This document shows, piece after piece, positions 7,572 through 16,702 of a stretch of DNA of 64,000 nucleotides. This stretch comes from Mumia sp. Pv4-285 (GTDB lineage: Bacteria; Actinomycetota; Actinomycetes; Propionibacteriales; Nocardioidaceae), in contig NZ_CP162023.1 of assembly GCF_041320275.1 (NCBI RefSeq), forward strand, positions 1,674,001 to 1,738,000, given 5' to 3'. Positions within the stretch are counted from its first letter, which is position 1; each line of letters begins with the position of its first letter. The position numbers were made by a program, and so were the translations under genes. A model generated the notes under the pieces. It was given only the letters and a program-made list of their open reading frames with translations. It had not been told where the DNA came from and searched no databases.

Positions 7572-9857
7572 GTGGACGCAGGCGCCGACCGGCGTACGCC
7601 TGAGCGACCGGTCGACCTTCGCATGATCCTCCCGGCCGTCGCAGCGTGGGCAGGCGCCGTCCTGGCGACGAGGACACCGACGGTGACTGCGCTGCTCAGT
7701 ACCGCCGGCGTCGTCGGCCTCGGACTCCTCGCACACGGTGTCGTCCCTGCGCTGCGTCGTCGTACGCCCTGGGTTCTGCTCGTCCTGGTGCTGCTCGTCG
7801 CTGCCGTGGTGCTCGGTACGCTGCGGGCGGCGATGCACCGTCACGGCCCTGTCGCGGAGCTCGCCGCCCAGCGCGCGACGGTGCATTCCGTCGCCGTCGT
7901 GACGAGCGACCTGCGCGAGGTCGACGGTCGGTTCGGCGGGTCGGTGGTCTTCTCAGCGACGCTGCGCTCGATGGAGGCCCGCGGCGAGGTCGTGTCGGGC
8001 AGGACACCGGTCCGGGTGTGGGTCCGCGGGGCTGCTCCGCGCGTCGAGATCGGCCAGACCGTCGATCTGGTGGGGCGACTGGCACCACCCGACGACTCCT
8101 CGTACACGGCGACCGTCTCGGCATCGTCGATCGAGGGCCGGTCCGGTGGTGACCCCGCGTGGTGGTGGGACGGGGCCGACCGCCTGCGCGAGGCCGTGAC
8201 CGCCTCGGTCGCCGGCCGGTCTGCCGATGTCGCCGCGCTTGTTCCCGCCCTGGTGCACGGCGACGACCACGCGCTCAGCGACGAGCTCACCGAGGACTTC
8301 CGGACGAGCGGCCTCACGCACCTGCTCGCGGTGTCCGGCACCAATCTCACCCTGCTCGTCGGAGCGGTGCTCGCGGTCGCCCGGCCGCTCGGAGCAGGCC
8401 CTCGTGCACGCATCGCCCTGGCCGTGCTCGCGACCGTCGGTTTCGTGCTCCTCGCCAGACCCGAGCCGTCGGTCGTCCGCGCGGCGGTGATGGGACTCGT
8501 CGGCGTCGCCGGGCTGAGCACCGGTGGACGGGCACGCGGCGCGAGGTGTCTCGCGTGGGCTGTGGTCGCGGTGGTGCTCGTCGACCCATGGCTGTCGACC
8601 TCGGCCGGCTTCCTGCTGTCGGCCGTGGCGACGGGGGGCATCGTCCTTCTTGCTCCGGTGTGGCGGGACGCGCTCGGACGGTGGATGCCGCGGTGGGCCG
8701 CGGAGGCGGTCGCCGTGCCCGCGTCCGCTCAGCTGGCGTGCACGGCGCCGGTCGTCGCGCTGTCCGGCGAGGTCTCGCTCGTGGCCGTGGTGGCCAACCT
8801 GCTGGTCGCCCCTGCCGTCGGCCCTGCGACCGTGCTCGGGCTGGCCGGCGGGACCGTCGGACTCCTGTGGGCGCCGCTCGGTCCGGTGGTCGGCCTGGCG
8901 ACCTCGGTGCCGGCCGGCTGGATCGTGATCGTGGGGCAGCGGGCCGCGGACCTCCCCGGCGCGTCCGCCACGGTGGGCGACGGCCCGGTGGTCGTCGCTG
9001 TCGTCCTCGGCGTGACGGTCGTCCTCGCGTCGACCGCGCACCGTGTGCTGCGTCGACGTGTCGCCACGTGCGCGGTCGTGGGAGCGACGGTCCTGGTGGT
9101 CGTCGCCCCGCTGAGCCCGGGGTGGCCACCGCGAGGATGGGTGATGGTCGCCTGCGACGTCGGCCAGGGCGATGCCACGATCCTCCGCGCCGGCCCTGGC
9201 GCGGCGGTCGTCGTCGACGCCGGGCCCGACCCGGGCGCGGTCGACCGGTGCCTCCGCGACCTCGCCGTCCGATCCGTGCCCGTACTCGTCGTGACGCACG
9301 ACCACGCCGACCACGTCGACGGCCTCGACGGCGTGCTCGAGGGGCGAGAGGTGTCCTGGCTCGGGGCAGGACCCAGCCGCCCCGCTCTCGCGGGAGTCGC
9401 GGTGCGAGACCTGGGTGTCGGCGACCGTTGGCGGGCCGGCGACGTGTCGCTCACCGTGCTCGGGCCGGTGACGACACCCGCCGAGGCGCCGGACGACGAC
9501 TCAGCCAACGATGCCAGCATCGTCTTGCTCGCCGAGGTGGCCGGGGTCCGCATCCTTCTCACCGGCGACGTCGAGCCGCCCGCGCAGAAGGCGCTCCACT
9601 CCGCGTACCCGAGGTTGCAGGTCGACGTGCTCAAGGTGCCGCACCACGGGAGCGCGCACCAGGATGCCGCCTGGTTGACCGGGTTGGGGGCACGCTGGGC
9701 GACGGTGAGCGCCGGGTCTGACAACACGTACGGGCATCCCGCACCGCAGACGCTCGAGCTGCTGGAGTCGCACGGCACGACGGTCCTGCGTACGGACCCC
9801 GGCCACGACGTGGCCGTGGTCGTGCGCGACGGCCGGCTCGGCGGGGTGGTTCGGTGA
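7572..9857 (+). CDS. comEC: ComEC/Rec2 DNA-uptake channel with metallo-beta-lactamase domain
   Basis: This is a protein of about 761 residues. The hydrophobic N-terminus and an OB-like segment precede the competence domain with many membrane helices (SGLTHLLAVSGTNLTLLVGAVL is the family's conserved core). The C-terminal metallo-beta-lactamase-like domain contains VTHDHADHVDGLDG and later LKVPHHGSAHQD. ComEC passes one DNA strand into the cytoplasm; the C-terminal domain is a candidate nuclease for the other strand. The GTG at 7572 is chosen for a G-rich ribosome site; the ATG at 7623 (MILPAVAAW) is a good alternative. It shares an operon with comEA. Confidence 0.88.
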   Translation: MDAGADRRTPERPVDLRMILPAVAAWAGAVLATRTPTVTALLSTAGVVGLGLLAHGVVPALRRRTPWVLLVLVLLVAAVVLGTLRAAMHRHGPVAELAAQRATVHSVAVVTSDLREVDGRFGGSVVFSATLRSMEARGEVVSGRTPVRVWVRGAAPRVEIGQTVDLVGRLAPPDDSSYTATVSASSIEGRSGGDPAWWWDGADRLREAVTASVAGRSADVAALVPALVHGDDHALSDELTEDFRTSGLTHLLAVSGTNLTLLVGAVLAVARPLGAGPRARIALAVLATVGFVLLARPEPSVVRAAVMGLVGVAGLSTGGRARGARCLAWAVVAVVLVDPWLSTSAGFLLSAVATGGIVLLAPVWRDALGRWMPRWAAEAVAVPASAQLACTAPVVALSGEVSLVAVVANLLVAPAVGPATVLGLAGGTVGLLWAPLGPVVGLATSVPAGWIVIVGQRAADLPGASATVGDGPVVVAVVLGVTVVLASTAHRVLRRRVATCAVVGATVLVVVAPLSPGWPPRGWVMVACDVGQGDATILRAGPGAAVVVDAGPDPGAVDRCLRDLAVRSVPVLVVTHDHADHVDGLDGVLEGREVSWLGAGPSRPALAGVAVRDLGVGDRWRAGDVSLTVLGPVTTPAEAPDDDSANDASIVLLAEVAGVRILLTGDVEPPAQKALHSAYPRLQVDVLKVPHHGSAHQDAAWLTGLGARWATVSAGSDNTYGHPAPQTLELLESHGTTVLRTDPGHDVAVVVRDGRLGGVVR

Positions 9858-9876
9858 GCTGTCGGCGGAGCGTGGG

Positions 9877-10869
9877 ATGCTGACGACGATGGCGTCCTTG
9901 TTCAGCACCGTTCTCCTGGTCACCGGCGGGGTCGAGTTCCTCACCGACCGTGCGATGCGTCGCGCCCTCACCCAGATCCGGGGCGAGGATCCTGAGGTCG
10001 CCGTCTCCGACGTCGAGGCCGCGACCCTCGGCACGGGCGAGCTGACCGCGCTCACGAGTCCGTCGCTCTTCTCCGCGCACAGCGCGGTCGTCGTCCGCAG
10101 CATCGAGTCGCTCGACCCGACCACGGCTGACGAGCTCCTCTCGTACGCTGCCTCGCCCGCCCCCGACGTGGCGCTCGTCCTCACCCACGGCGGTGGTCAG
10201 AAGGGCAAGGGCGTGCTCGACAAGCTGCGCAAGCTCGCCGCCGTCCAGGAGGTCACGAGCTCCGCACCCAAGCCGTGGGAGATCTCACGCTGGGTCGCCT
10301 CGGAGGTACGACAGCTCGGTGGTTCGATCTCCGAGGAGGCTGCCGGCTACCTCGTCGATGCCGTCGGCCACGACCTCCGCTCACTCGCGGCGGCCGCAGA
10401 CCAGCTCGTCGACGCGGCGACCGGATCCGACGGCAAGCGTGCGCCGATCTCGCTGGAGCTGGTCCGCCAGTACTTCGGCGGCAGGGCGGAGGTGAAGGGG
10501 TTCGACATCGCTGACGCGGCGATCGACGGCCAGACCGCTCTCGCGCTCGAGCAGCTGCGATGGGCGCTCAACAACAACGTCGCGCCGGTCCTCATCACCT
10601 CGGCGTTCGCGTCCGGGCTGCGCTCGCTCGCTCGCTACGGCGTCGCGTCGAGCAAGGGTCTGCGGGAGGCGGAGCTCGCCCGTGAGGTCGGGGCACCGCC
10701 GTTCAGGCTCAAGCGGCTGCGTGCCCAGCTCCGCGGATGGGACAGCACCGGCATCTCCGTCGCGATCGGCGCCGTTGCGCGCGCCGACCTCGACGTCAAG
10801 GGTGCATCCGACCCTGAGTACGCCCTCGAGCGCATGGTCCTGACCGTGACCGGCGCCCGCACCGCGTGA
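9877..10869 (+). CDS. holA: DNA polymerase III delta subunit
   Basis: This 330-residue protein resembles HolA throughout: VTGGVEFLTDRAMRRAL at the start of domain I, a Walker-like region without a functional P-loop, VALVLTHGGGQKGKGVLDKL, and the C-terminal collar segment PPFRLKRLRAQLRGW. Delta opens the sliding clamp within the clamp-loader complex. The ATG at 9877 starts 19 bases after comEC; a second ATG at 9889 (MASLFST) is equally plausible. The comEA-comEC-holA order with rpsT close by on the opposite strand is conserved in actinobacteria. Confidence 0.93.
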   Translation: MLTTMASLFSTVLLVTGGVEFLTDRAMRRALTQIRGEDPEVAVSDVEAATLGTGELTALTSPSLFSAHSAVVVRSIESLDPTTADELLSYAASPAPDVALVLTHGGGQKGKGVLDKLRKLAAVQEVTSSAPKPWEISRWVASEVRQLGGSISEEAAGYLVDAVGHDLRSLAAAADQLVDAATGSDGKRAPISLELVRQYFGGRAEVKGFDIADAAIDGQTALALEQLRWALNNNVAPVLITSAFASGLRSLARYGVASSKGLREAELAREVGAPPFRLKRLRAQLRGWDSTGISVAIGAVARADLDVKGASDPEYALERMVLTVTGARTA

Positions 10870-10942
10870 CGCCGGCTCGTCCGACGCGGGTCTGAACCTC
10901 GACCGAGAGGCGCCGTACCCCTGGGGTGGCTAGCCTGCGGCC

Positions 10943-11623
10943 ATGGACATCGAGATCAAGAACCGCCCTGCGTACGCGTCGGCGACCTGTGCGCTCGCCG
11001 CAGGGGAGTCAGTCCGCGCCGAGGGCGGAGCGATGATGGCGATGTCGTCGAACATCGACATCCAGACGTCGACCATGGGCGGGATGATGAAAGGGCTGCG
11101 GCGAGCGGTTCTCGGCGGCGAGTCGTTCTTCCTCAACACGTTCACCGCCTCGGGCGGGCCGGGTGAGATCACCTTCGCTCCCGTACTCGCCGGCGACATC
11201 GTGCGGTGGGACATCGGTGGCGAGACGGTGTTCGTCCAGTCCGGGTCGTACCTCGCCGCAGGCATCGACATCGACGTGGACAGCAAGTGGGGCGGCGCCA
11301 AGACGTTCTTCGGAGGCGAAGGTCTCTTCATGCTGCGATGCACCGGCACCGGTCCGCTGCTCGTCTCGAGCTACGGCGCCATCGAGACGCTGGAACTGGA
11401 GGCGGGAGAGCGGCACGTCGTCGACACCGGCCACCTCGTCGGGTGGGGCGAAGGCATCCAGTACAAGGTGCGCAAGGTCGGCGGGTGGAAGTCGACGCTG
11501 CTCAGCGGTGAGGGCTTCGTGGTCGACCTGACCGGTCCCGGACGGGTCTATCTCCAGACGAGGAGCCAGGACGCGTTCCTCGGGTGGCTGATCCCGCGCC
11601 TGCCCGACAAGAGCAGCAGCTGA
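10943..11623 (+). CDS. AIM24/TIGR00266-family protein
   Basis: This 226-residue soluble beta-rich protein belongs to the AIM24 family (formerly DUF124). It shows EIKNRPAYASATCALAAGESVRAEGGAMMAMS near the N-terminus, GPGEITFAPVLAGDI, and a C-terminal YLQTRS segment. Bacterial members have no established biochemical role; the yeast namesake affects mitochondrial inner-membrane architecture. The ATG at 10943 is preceded by TAGCCT (10931-10936) with six bases between, so the transcript is probably leaderless and separate from holA. A strong hairpin at 11639-11663 ends it. Confidence 0.88.
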   Translation: MDIEIKNRPAYASATCALAAGESVRAEGGAMMAMSSNIDIQTSTMGGMMKGLRRAVLGGESFFLNTFTASGGPGEITFAPVLAGDIVRWDIGGETVFVQSGSYLAAGIDIDVDSKWGGAKTFFGGEGLFMLRCTGTGPLLVSSYGAIETLELEAGERHVVDTGHLVGWGEGIQYKVRKVGGWKSTLLSGEGFVVDLTGPGRVYLQTRSQDAFLGWLIPRLPDKSSS

Positions 11624-11638
11624 GCCCAGACGCAACAA

Positions 11639-11663
11639 CGGCACCTCCCGTCGGGAGGTGCCG
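11639..11663. terminator. Bidirectional terminator between the AIM24 gene and rpsT
   Basis: A perfect 11-bp stem, CGGCACCTCCC (11639-11649) and GGGAGGTGCCG (11653-11663), has a three-base loop. It lies between convergent genes and can serve both. There is no long T-run, which is usual in this GC-rich group. Confidence 0.8.
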
Positions 11664-11685
11664 CTGTGATGCGGAAGTCATGCGC

Positions 11686-11946
11686 TCAGAGAGCGGCAGC
11701 CTTCTTCGCGATCGACGACTTGCGGTTCGCAGCCTGGTTCTTGTGGATGACGCCCTTGGACGCCGCCTTGTCCAGCTTGCGGTTCGCTGCCTTCGCGAAC
11801 TCCTGCGCATCGTCGTTGTTGCCAGCGTCGACGGCCTCGGTGAAGCGGCGGACGGCCGTCTTCAGCTCGGACCGCACAGCCTTGTTGCGCTCGCGGGCAA
11901 TCTCGTTCTGCCGGTTGCGCTTGATCTGCGACTTGATGTTTGCCAC
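11686..11946 (-). CDS. rpsT: Ribosomal protein S20
   Basis: This is an 86-residue basic protein of the 30S subunit. It begins [19 protein letters not shown] and contains [27 protein letters not shown], typical S20 sequence of normal length. The start is a GTG at 11946; the longer frame running upstream to 13125 is not coding. The gene faces holA, a conserved arrangement. It is preceded by a recognisable promoter (12014-12042) and a leader of about 60 nt, and followed by the shared terminator at 11639-11663. Confidence 0.97.
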   Translation of the reverse strand: MANIKSQIKRNRQNEIARERNKAVRSELKTAVRRFTEAVDAGNNDDAQEFAKAANRKLDKAASKGVIHKNQAANRKSSIAKKAAAL

Positions 11947-12013
11947 GGGGCAAGCCTCGTTGTTCTGTCGAAGTGGATTGGGTGCGCGCGCGGACACGGA
12001 CACGCGACCACCC

Positions 12014-12042
12014 ACTGTATCAGCGCCTCCTCGGACAGCCAA
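12014..12042 (-). promoter_or_regulatory. rpsT promoter
   Basis: Read leftward, -35 TTGGCT (12037-12042) and -10 TACAGT (12014-12019) are separated by exactly 17 nt. Predicted initiation near 12007 leaves a leader of about 60 nt before the GTG of rpsT. S20 represses its own translation in other bacteria, so the leader may be regulatory. Confidence 0.65.
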
Positions 12043-12068
12043 AACGCCCTGAGGGTCGCGCGAACCGG

Positions 12069-12449
12069 TCAACCGTTGCGGACGGGCACGATCCGGTAGC
12101 CCAGCGGCACCAGGGAGATCGGGACCATCTTGAAGTTCGCCAGACCGAGCGGGATGCCGATGATCGTGATGCAGAGCGCGACCCCGCTCACGAGGTGCGC
12201 CAGCGCGAGCCACCAGCCGGCGAGAAGGATCCAGATCACGTTGCCGATCATCGACGCCACGCCCGCGGTCGGATGGGGCTCGATCGTGCGTCCGAACGGC
12301 CACAACGCGTACGAGGCGATCCGGAACGACGCGATGCCCCACGGGATGCCGATGATCGTGATGCAGAGGATCACCCCGGCGACCGCGTAGCCGATGGCCA
12401 GCCAGATCCCGCTGAGAACGAGCCAGATGATGTTGAGGATCAGGTTCAC
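12069..12449 (-). CDS. YccF-domain inner-membrane protein
   Basis: This 126-residue membrane protein has two copies of the YccF domain. Each copy has a hydrophobic helix followed by [15 protein letters not shown] or [15 protein letters not shown]. The internal duplication and length are typical. Function is unknown; members are small integral-membrane proteins. The start is the GTG at 12449. It follows TACGCT (minus strand, 12462-12457) by seven bases, so the mRNA is probably leaderless. It is followed after about 120 bp by the rpsT promoter on the same strand. Confidence 0.88.
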   Translation of the reverse strand: MNLILNIIWLVLSGIWLAIGYAVAGVILCITIIGIPWGIASFRIASYALWPFGRTIEPHPTAGVASMIGNVIWILLAGWWLALAHLVSGVALCITIIGIPLGLANFKMVPISLVPLGYRIVPVRNG

Positions 12450-12479
12450 AACGAGAAGCGTAGGCGCCCTGGGGCCACC

Positions 12480-12493
12480 GGGACTGACGATTC
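12480..12493. repeat. Left copy of direct repeat flanking the DUF559 gene
   Basis: GGGACTGACGATTC is identical to 13462-13475. The match extends imperfectly to about 27 bp (22 identities). The two copies bracket the DUF559 gene almost exactly. Confidence 0.6.
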
Positions 12494-12499
12494 CCGCCG

Positions 12500-13450
12500 T
12501 CAGGCCGCGTACCGAGCCCGGTCGGCGCGAGTCGTCCGTCGCCGTGGCCCATGCCGTCGGACGGCCCACGCGATGCACTCGGCGACGTAATCCGGATCGA
12601 ACATGACGTCCTCCCAGCTGAATCGCAGGACCAGCCAGTCGCGCAGAGCCAGGGCGACGTAGCGCCGACAGTCTCGCCGCAGCGAGGCGCGGTCTGCGTG
12701 GAAGCCGAACGAGTCCGCCTCGAGGACGATGCGCAGCTCGGGGTCCACCAGGTCTGGCCGGACCCTGAACGAGCCGTCGCTGATCCACCGTTGCGGCTCG
12801 ACCGCGATCCCGTCGACGCCGAGGGCGACCGCTCGAAGGACGGACTCGAACGGGTTCGCGGCACGCCCGTCAGCGTGGGTGACGACCCGGATGGCGCGCC
12901 CCCGCCCGCGCGTGGCGAGGCGGCGGGCGGCGCGTTCGAGGTCGTCTGCGTGCACCGCGTGCCGACGCAACGCCGAGTCGGCGATCGCCAGAGCCTCGTC
13001 GAACGGGAGGTCCCTCGCACAGTCGATGACGGTCTGGATCTCGTCGGTGACGAGGTCGTTCCAGTTCTCGATCGAATCACGCGGCCGCCATCGGACGTCG
13101 GTGCCCGCCCTGCGTTCGGGCGCAACGTTGCGTCCGCGCGGCACGATCACGGAAGGACGGTCGGGCTGTGACTTCATCTCCCAACCGTGGATCGCGGCGG
13201 CAGACTGGTGTGACGCGAGCCCTGACAGGCGCACAGCCGCAACCTTCCCGTCGTCGGCGGTCGGCAATGCGTATCCCTGCTCGGCCCGGACGATCTCACT
13301 GTTCTTGAGCGCGGTCCGAACTCGCTTCCGCGACGTCGCCGAGACGAGAAGGCGACTCGGCGCGACGCCTCCCAGGCGGGCCAGTGCTTCGACGACGTGC
13401 ATGGCGAGCAGCCTGGCCGATCGTGGCCCGTCCGTGCAGGCGTCTTCCAC
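12500..13450 (-). CDS. DUF559-type (Vsr-like) endonuclease-domain protein with AbiEi-like N-terminus
   Basis: This protein has up to 316 residues. The C-terminal ~100 residues resemble the DUF559/Vsr PD-(D/E)xK nuclease fold: [21 protein letters not shown] supplies candidate acidic ligands, followed by [21 protein letters not shown]. The N-terminal part ([44 protein letters not shown]) resembles the winged-helix region of AbiEi-type antitoxins. Such architectures are common, often multicopy, in actinobacteria and have no proven role. The start is uncertain; the ATG at 13402 (MHVVEALAR) is an alternative. Short direct repeats flank the gene, and no toxin partner is adjacent. Confidence 0.75.
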   Translation of the reverse strand: MEDACTDGPRSARLLAMHVVEALARLGGVAPSRLLVSATSRKRVRTALKNSEIVRAEQGYALPTADDGKVAAVRLSGLASHQSAAAIHGWEMKSQPDRPSVIVPRGRNVAPERRAGTDVRWRPRDSIENWNDLVTDEIQTVIDCARDLPFDEALAIADSALRRHAVHADDLERAARRLATRGRGRAIRVVTHADGRAANPFESVLRAVALGVDGIAVEPQRWISDGSFRVRPDLVDPELRIVLEADSFGFHADRASLRRDCRRYVALALRDWLVLRFSWEDVMFDPDYVAECIAWAVRRHGPRRRTTRADRARYAA

Positions 13451-13461
13451 AGAGGGCCGCG

Positions 13462-13475
13462 GGGACTGACGATTC
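13462..13475. repeat. Right copy of direct repeat flanking the DUF559 gene
   Basis: This is the same GGGACTGACGATTC as at 12480-12493, just upstream of the DUF559 start. A 12-bp part of it also occurs at 258-269 inside the lacI gene, so the core may be a recurrent genomic word. Confidence 0.55.
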
Positions 13476-13568
13476 TCGCTCGTGCCGCACGTCCCGGCGG
13501 CGTGCGCGCTGAGTCGTCCGTCCTCGTGGCCCGCCCGTCTGGTCCGTCATGGGAGGATGGGAGGCACC

Positions 13569-15443
13569 ATGGCCAAGACCTCACCCGCCTCGTCGGCGCC
13601 CTCACCGGGCGCGACCGACCCGGCGATCCTCCGCAACTTCAGCATCATCGCCCACATCGACCACGGGAAGTCGACGCTGGCCGACCGGATGCTGCAGCAC
13701 ACCGGGGTCGTCGACGCCCGTTCGATGCGCGCCCAGTACCTCGACCGGATGGACATCGAGCGTGAGCGCGGCATCACCATCAAGAGCCAGGCGGTGCGAC
13801 TGCCGTTCACGAAGTCCACGGGCGCCGACGCCGGCACGACGTACGTCCTCAACCTGATCGACACGCCCGGGCACGTCGACTTCACCTACGAGGTGAGCCG
13901 CAGCCTTGCTGCCTGCGAGGGCGCGATCCTGCTCGTCGACGCGGCGCAGGGCATCGAGGCGCAGACCCTCGCCAACCTCTACCTGGCCCTCGACGCCGAC
14001 CTCCACGTCATCCCCGTGCTCAACAAGATCGACCTGCCGAGCGCGCAGCCGGAGAAGTTCGCCGAGGAGCTCGCGCACCTCGTCGGCTGCGAGCCCGACG
14101 AGGTCCTCCGCGTGTCGGCCAAGACCGGTGTCGGTGTCGAGGACGTCCTCAACGCGGTCGTGGACCAGATCCCTGCCCCCGTCGGTGACGCCGCTGTGTC
14201 CGCACGCGCGATGATCTTCGACTCCGTGTACGACACCTATCGCGGTGTGGTCACCTACGTCCGGGTGATCGACGGGTCCCTCTCGCACCGCGACAAGATC
14301 AAGATGATGTCGACGGGCGCGGTGCACGAGATGCTCGAGGTCGGGGTGATCTCACCCGAGCCGACGAAGGCCGATCGGATCGGTGTGGGCGAGGTGGGCT
14401 ACCTCATCACCGGCGTGAAGGAGGTGCGCCAGTCCCGTGTCGGCGACACGGTCACTTCGGCGAGCAAGCCCGCGACACAGGCGCTCGGCGGATACCGCCA
14501 CCCCAACCCGATGGTGTTCGCGGGCCTGTTCCCGATGGACGGCGACGACTACCCGACGCTGCGCGACGCGCTCGACAAGCTCCAGCTCAACGACGCCGCG
14601 CTGCAGTACGAGCCGGAGACCTCCGATGCGCTCGGCTTCGGCTTCCGTATCGGTTTCCTCGGCCTGCTCCACATGGAGATCGTGCGCGAGCGGCTGGAGC
14701 GCGAGTTCAACCTCGACCTGATCTCGACGACACCCAACGTCGTCTACCGCGTCCTCATGGAGGACGGCAGCGAGCACCGCGTCACGAACCCGAGCGAGTA
14801 CCCGACGGGCAAGATCAACGAGGTGTACGAGCCGGTGGTGCGGGCGACCGTCCTGACTCCGACGGACTACATCGGCCCGGTGATGGAGCTCTGCCAGACG
14901 CGCCGCGGCACGCTCCTCGGCATGGACTACCTGTCGTCGGACCGGGTGGAGATCCGCTACACGATCCCGCTCGCCGAGATCGTGTTCGACTTCTTCGACA
15001 ACCTCAAGAGCCGTACGAAGGGCTACGCGTCGCTCGACTACGAGACGACCGGCGAGCAGGCGGCCGACCTGGTGAAGGTCGACATCCTCCTCCAGGGCGA
15101 CCCCGTGGACGCGTTCAGCGCGATCGTGCACCGCGACAACGCGTACGGCTACGGCGTCGCGCTGGCGCAGAAGCTCAAGGAGCTCATCCCGCGTCAGCAG
15201 TTCGAGGTGCCGATCCAGGCCGCGATCGGCGCCCGGGTCATCGCCCGCGAGACCATCCGCGCGATCCGCAAGGACGTGCTTGCCAAGTGCTACGGCGGCG
15301 ACATCAGCCGTAAGCGCAAGCTGCTCGAGAAGCAGAAGGAAGGCAAGAAGCGGATGAAGATGGTCGGGCGCGTCGAGGTGCCGCAGGAGGCGTTCGTCGC
15401 CGCGCTGTCGACCGGCGACGCGGGGGAGAAGGGCAAGAAGTAG
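13569..15443 (+). CDS. lepA: Elongation factor 4 (LepA), ribosome back-translocating GTPase
   Basis: This 624-residue translational GTPase has G1 AHIDHGKST, switch [15 protein letters not shown]3 DTPGHVDF and G4 NKIDLP. It lacks EF-G domain IV and carries the LepA-specific C-terminal domain ([25 protein letters not shown]). It acts on stalled or mistranslocated ribosomes. The ATG at 13569 is preceded by two GGGAGG-like ribosome sites; the frame runs about 30 codons further upstream but without features. A GNAT gene follows after seven bases and is probably co-transcribed. Confidence 0.97.
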   Translation: MAKTSPASSAPSPGATDPAILRNFSIIAHIDHGKSTLADRMLQHTGVVDARSMRAQYLDRMDIERERGITIKSQAVRLPFTKSTGADAGTTYVLNLIDTPGHVDFTYEVSRSLAACEGAILLVDAAQGIEAQTLANLYLALDADLHVIPVLNKIDLPSAQPEKFAEELAHLVGCEPDEVLRVSAKTGVGVEDVLNAVVDQIPAPVGDAAVSARAMIFDSVYDTYRGVVTYVRVIDGSLSHRDKIKMMSTGAVHEMLEVGVISPEPTKADRIGVGEVGYLITGVKEVRQSRVGDTVTSASKPATQALGGYRHPNPMVFAGLFPMDGDDYPTLRDALDKLQLNDAALQYEPETSDALGFGFRIGFLGLLHMEIVRERLEREFNLDLISTTPNVVYRVLMEDGSEHRVTNPSEYPTGKINEVYEPVVRATVLTPTDYIGPVMELCQTRRGTLLGMDYLSSDRVEIRYTIPLAEIVFDFFDNLKSRTKGYASLDYETTGEQAADLVKVDILLQGDPVDAFSAIVHRDNAYGYGVALAQKLKELIPRQQFEVPIQAAIGARVIARETIRAIRKDVLAKCYGGDISRKRKLLEKQKEGKKRMKMVGRVEVPQEAFVAALSTGDAGEKGKK

Positions 15444-15450
15444 TCGTCCC

Positions 15451-15951
15451 ATGAGGCCGGCCACGCGCGACGACGTCGAGCAGATCAGAGAGGTCGAGCG
15501 CGCGGCGGACGAGCGCTTCCGTGACATCGGTCTCGGCTTCGTCGCCGACGGCGAGCCCACGTCGTACGCGGCTGTCGCGGAGTCTGTCGATCGCGGTACG
15601 ACCTGGGTGGAGGTGGACGGCGACGGTTCGCCGGTCGCGTTCGCGTCCGTCGGCATCGTCGACGGTTGTGCTCACCTGGAGCAGCTGTCGGTCCATCCGT
15701 CGTGCGCGCGGCAGGGGATCGGCAGGGCGCTCGTGGATGCCGTCGAGGTGTGGGCACGCGACCACGGGCTGACGGTCATGACGCTGACGACGTTCGCGGA
15801 CGTGCCGTGGAACGCGCCGTACTACCGACGGCTGGGCTTCGACGTCGTCCCGGAGGCGCTCTGGAGCCCGGGGGTGCGAGAGCGGATCGCCGAAGAGTCC
15901 GCCTTCTTCGACCCGTGGGAGCGCGTCGCGATGGCGAAGCCGCTCGGCTGA
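15451..15951 (+). CDS. GNAT-family N-acetyltransferase
   Basis: This 166-residue acetyltransferase starts with the typical MRPATRDDVEQIREVERAADE. It contains the acetyl-CoA loop LSVHPSCARQGIGRALVDAVEVWA, matching the R/Q-x-x-G-x-G/A pattern, and NAPYYRRLGFDV near the C-terminus. The acceptor substrate cannot be told from sequence. It starts seven bases after lepA and ends about 40 bases before the TetR palindrome, so it is the tail of the lepA transcript. Confidence 0.87.
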   Translation: MRPATRDDVEQIREVERAADERFRDIGLGFVADGEPTSYAAVAESVDRGTTWVEVDGDGSPVAFASVGIVDGCAHLEQLSVHPSCARQGIGRALVDAVEVWARDHGLTVMTLTTFADVPWNAPYYRRLGFDVVPEALWSPGVRERIAEESAFFDPWERVAMAKPLG

Positions 15952-15989
15952 CAGCGTCTTCATCGTTGCTCCACGCCGCGCCGCTCGTT

Positions 15990-16034
15990 CTTGAACATGT
16001 TCGAAACCTCGACTAGGTTTCGAACATGTTCAAG
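15990..16034. promoter_or_regulatory. Perfect palindromic operator/promoter of the TetR gene
   Basis: Arms CTTGAACATGTTCGAAACCT (15990-16009) and its exact complement (16015-16034) are separated by five bases. The arm contains the smaller palindromes GAACATGTTC and TTCGAA. A rightward promoter lies within it: -35 TTGAAC (15991-15996), 17-nt spacer, -10 TAGGTT (16014-16019). This layout fits autorepression by the TetR protein encoded immediately downstream. Two dimers could bind. Confidence 0.75.
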
Positions 16035-16048
16035 TATCGGTGGCTCTG

Positions 16049-16702
16049 ATGGCGAAGGACACGCGGGAGCGCCTGGTTGCCGCGGCGTTGCGGTTGTTCC
16101 GTACGGACGGCTATCACGCGACGACGATGCGGCGCATCGCCGACGAGGCCGGACTGTCGCTGGGCAACGCGTACTACTACTTCGCCGGCAAGGACGAGCT
16201 CGTGCACGAGCTCTACGTGAGCGTCCAGCGCGATCATCGTGACCGGGCGTTGGCCGACCTCATCGACGGCGCGCCGCTCGTCGACAACCTGCGGGTCGTC
16301 CTGCACACCGGTCTCGACGTGATGGCGCCGTACCACGGCTTCGGGACGACGTTCGTGCAGCAGGCGCTCCCGGGGTCGTCGTCGGCCAGCCCGTTCTCCG
16401 CGGAGTCGACGGACGCACGTGCGATGGCGATCGCGCTGATGGACCATGCGGTGGCGACGTCGAAGACGCGCGTGCCGAGCGCCCTCCGTGACCGGCTTCC
16501 GACGCTTCTGTGGTTGCTCTACCTCGGCGTCACGCTGCACTGGGTGGTCGACCCCACCCCCGCTCAAGAGCGAACCCGCACTCTCGTCGACCGACTCGCG
16601 CCCGTCGTCGGGAGGGCGGTCGCGCTGTCGCGCCTCCCGGTCGCCCGCGGTCTGGTCGACGACGTCGTCGACCTCGTCTCGCCGGCCGAGGTGCAGCGAT
16701 GA
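16049..16702 (+). CDS. TetR/AcrR-family transcriptional regulator
   Basis: This 217-residue regulator has a TetR helix-turn-helix at residues about 7-50 (RLVAAALRLFRTDGYHATTM, then IADEAGLSLGNAYYYFAGKDEL). The all-alpha C-terminal domain should bind an unknown ligand. An in-frame GTG at 16040 is an alternative start, but MAKDTRERL at 16049 fits the family better. A perfect 45-bp palindrome with a built-in promoter lies just upstream, so it is probably autoregulated. Its stop overlaps the next gene's ATG (ATGA), placing the epimerase under the same control. Confidence 0.9.
   Translation: MAKDTRERLVAAALRLFRTDGYHATTMRRIADEAGLSLGNAYYYFAGKDELVHELYVSVQRDHRDRALADLIDGAPLVDNLRVVLHTGLDVMAPYHGFGTTFVQQALPGSSSASPFSAESTDARAMAIALMDHAVATSKTRVPSALRDRLPTLLWLLYLGVTLHWVVDPTPAQERTRTLVDRLAPVVGRAVALSRLPVARGLVDDVVDLVSPAEVQR

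Noticed and set aside
15990-16034. Palindrome before the TetR gene as a terminator of the GNAT transcript
   Set aside because: The arms are AT-rich, there is no T-run, and the -35 and -10 elements lie inside it, so an operator fits better.
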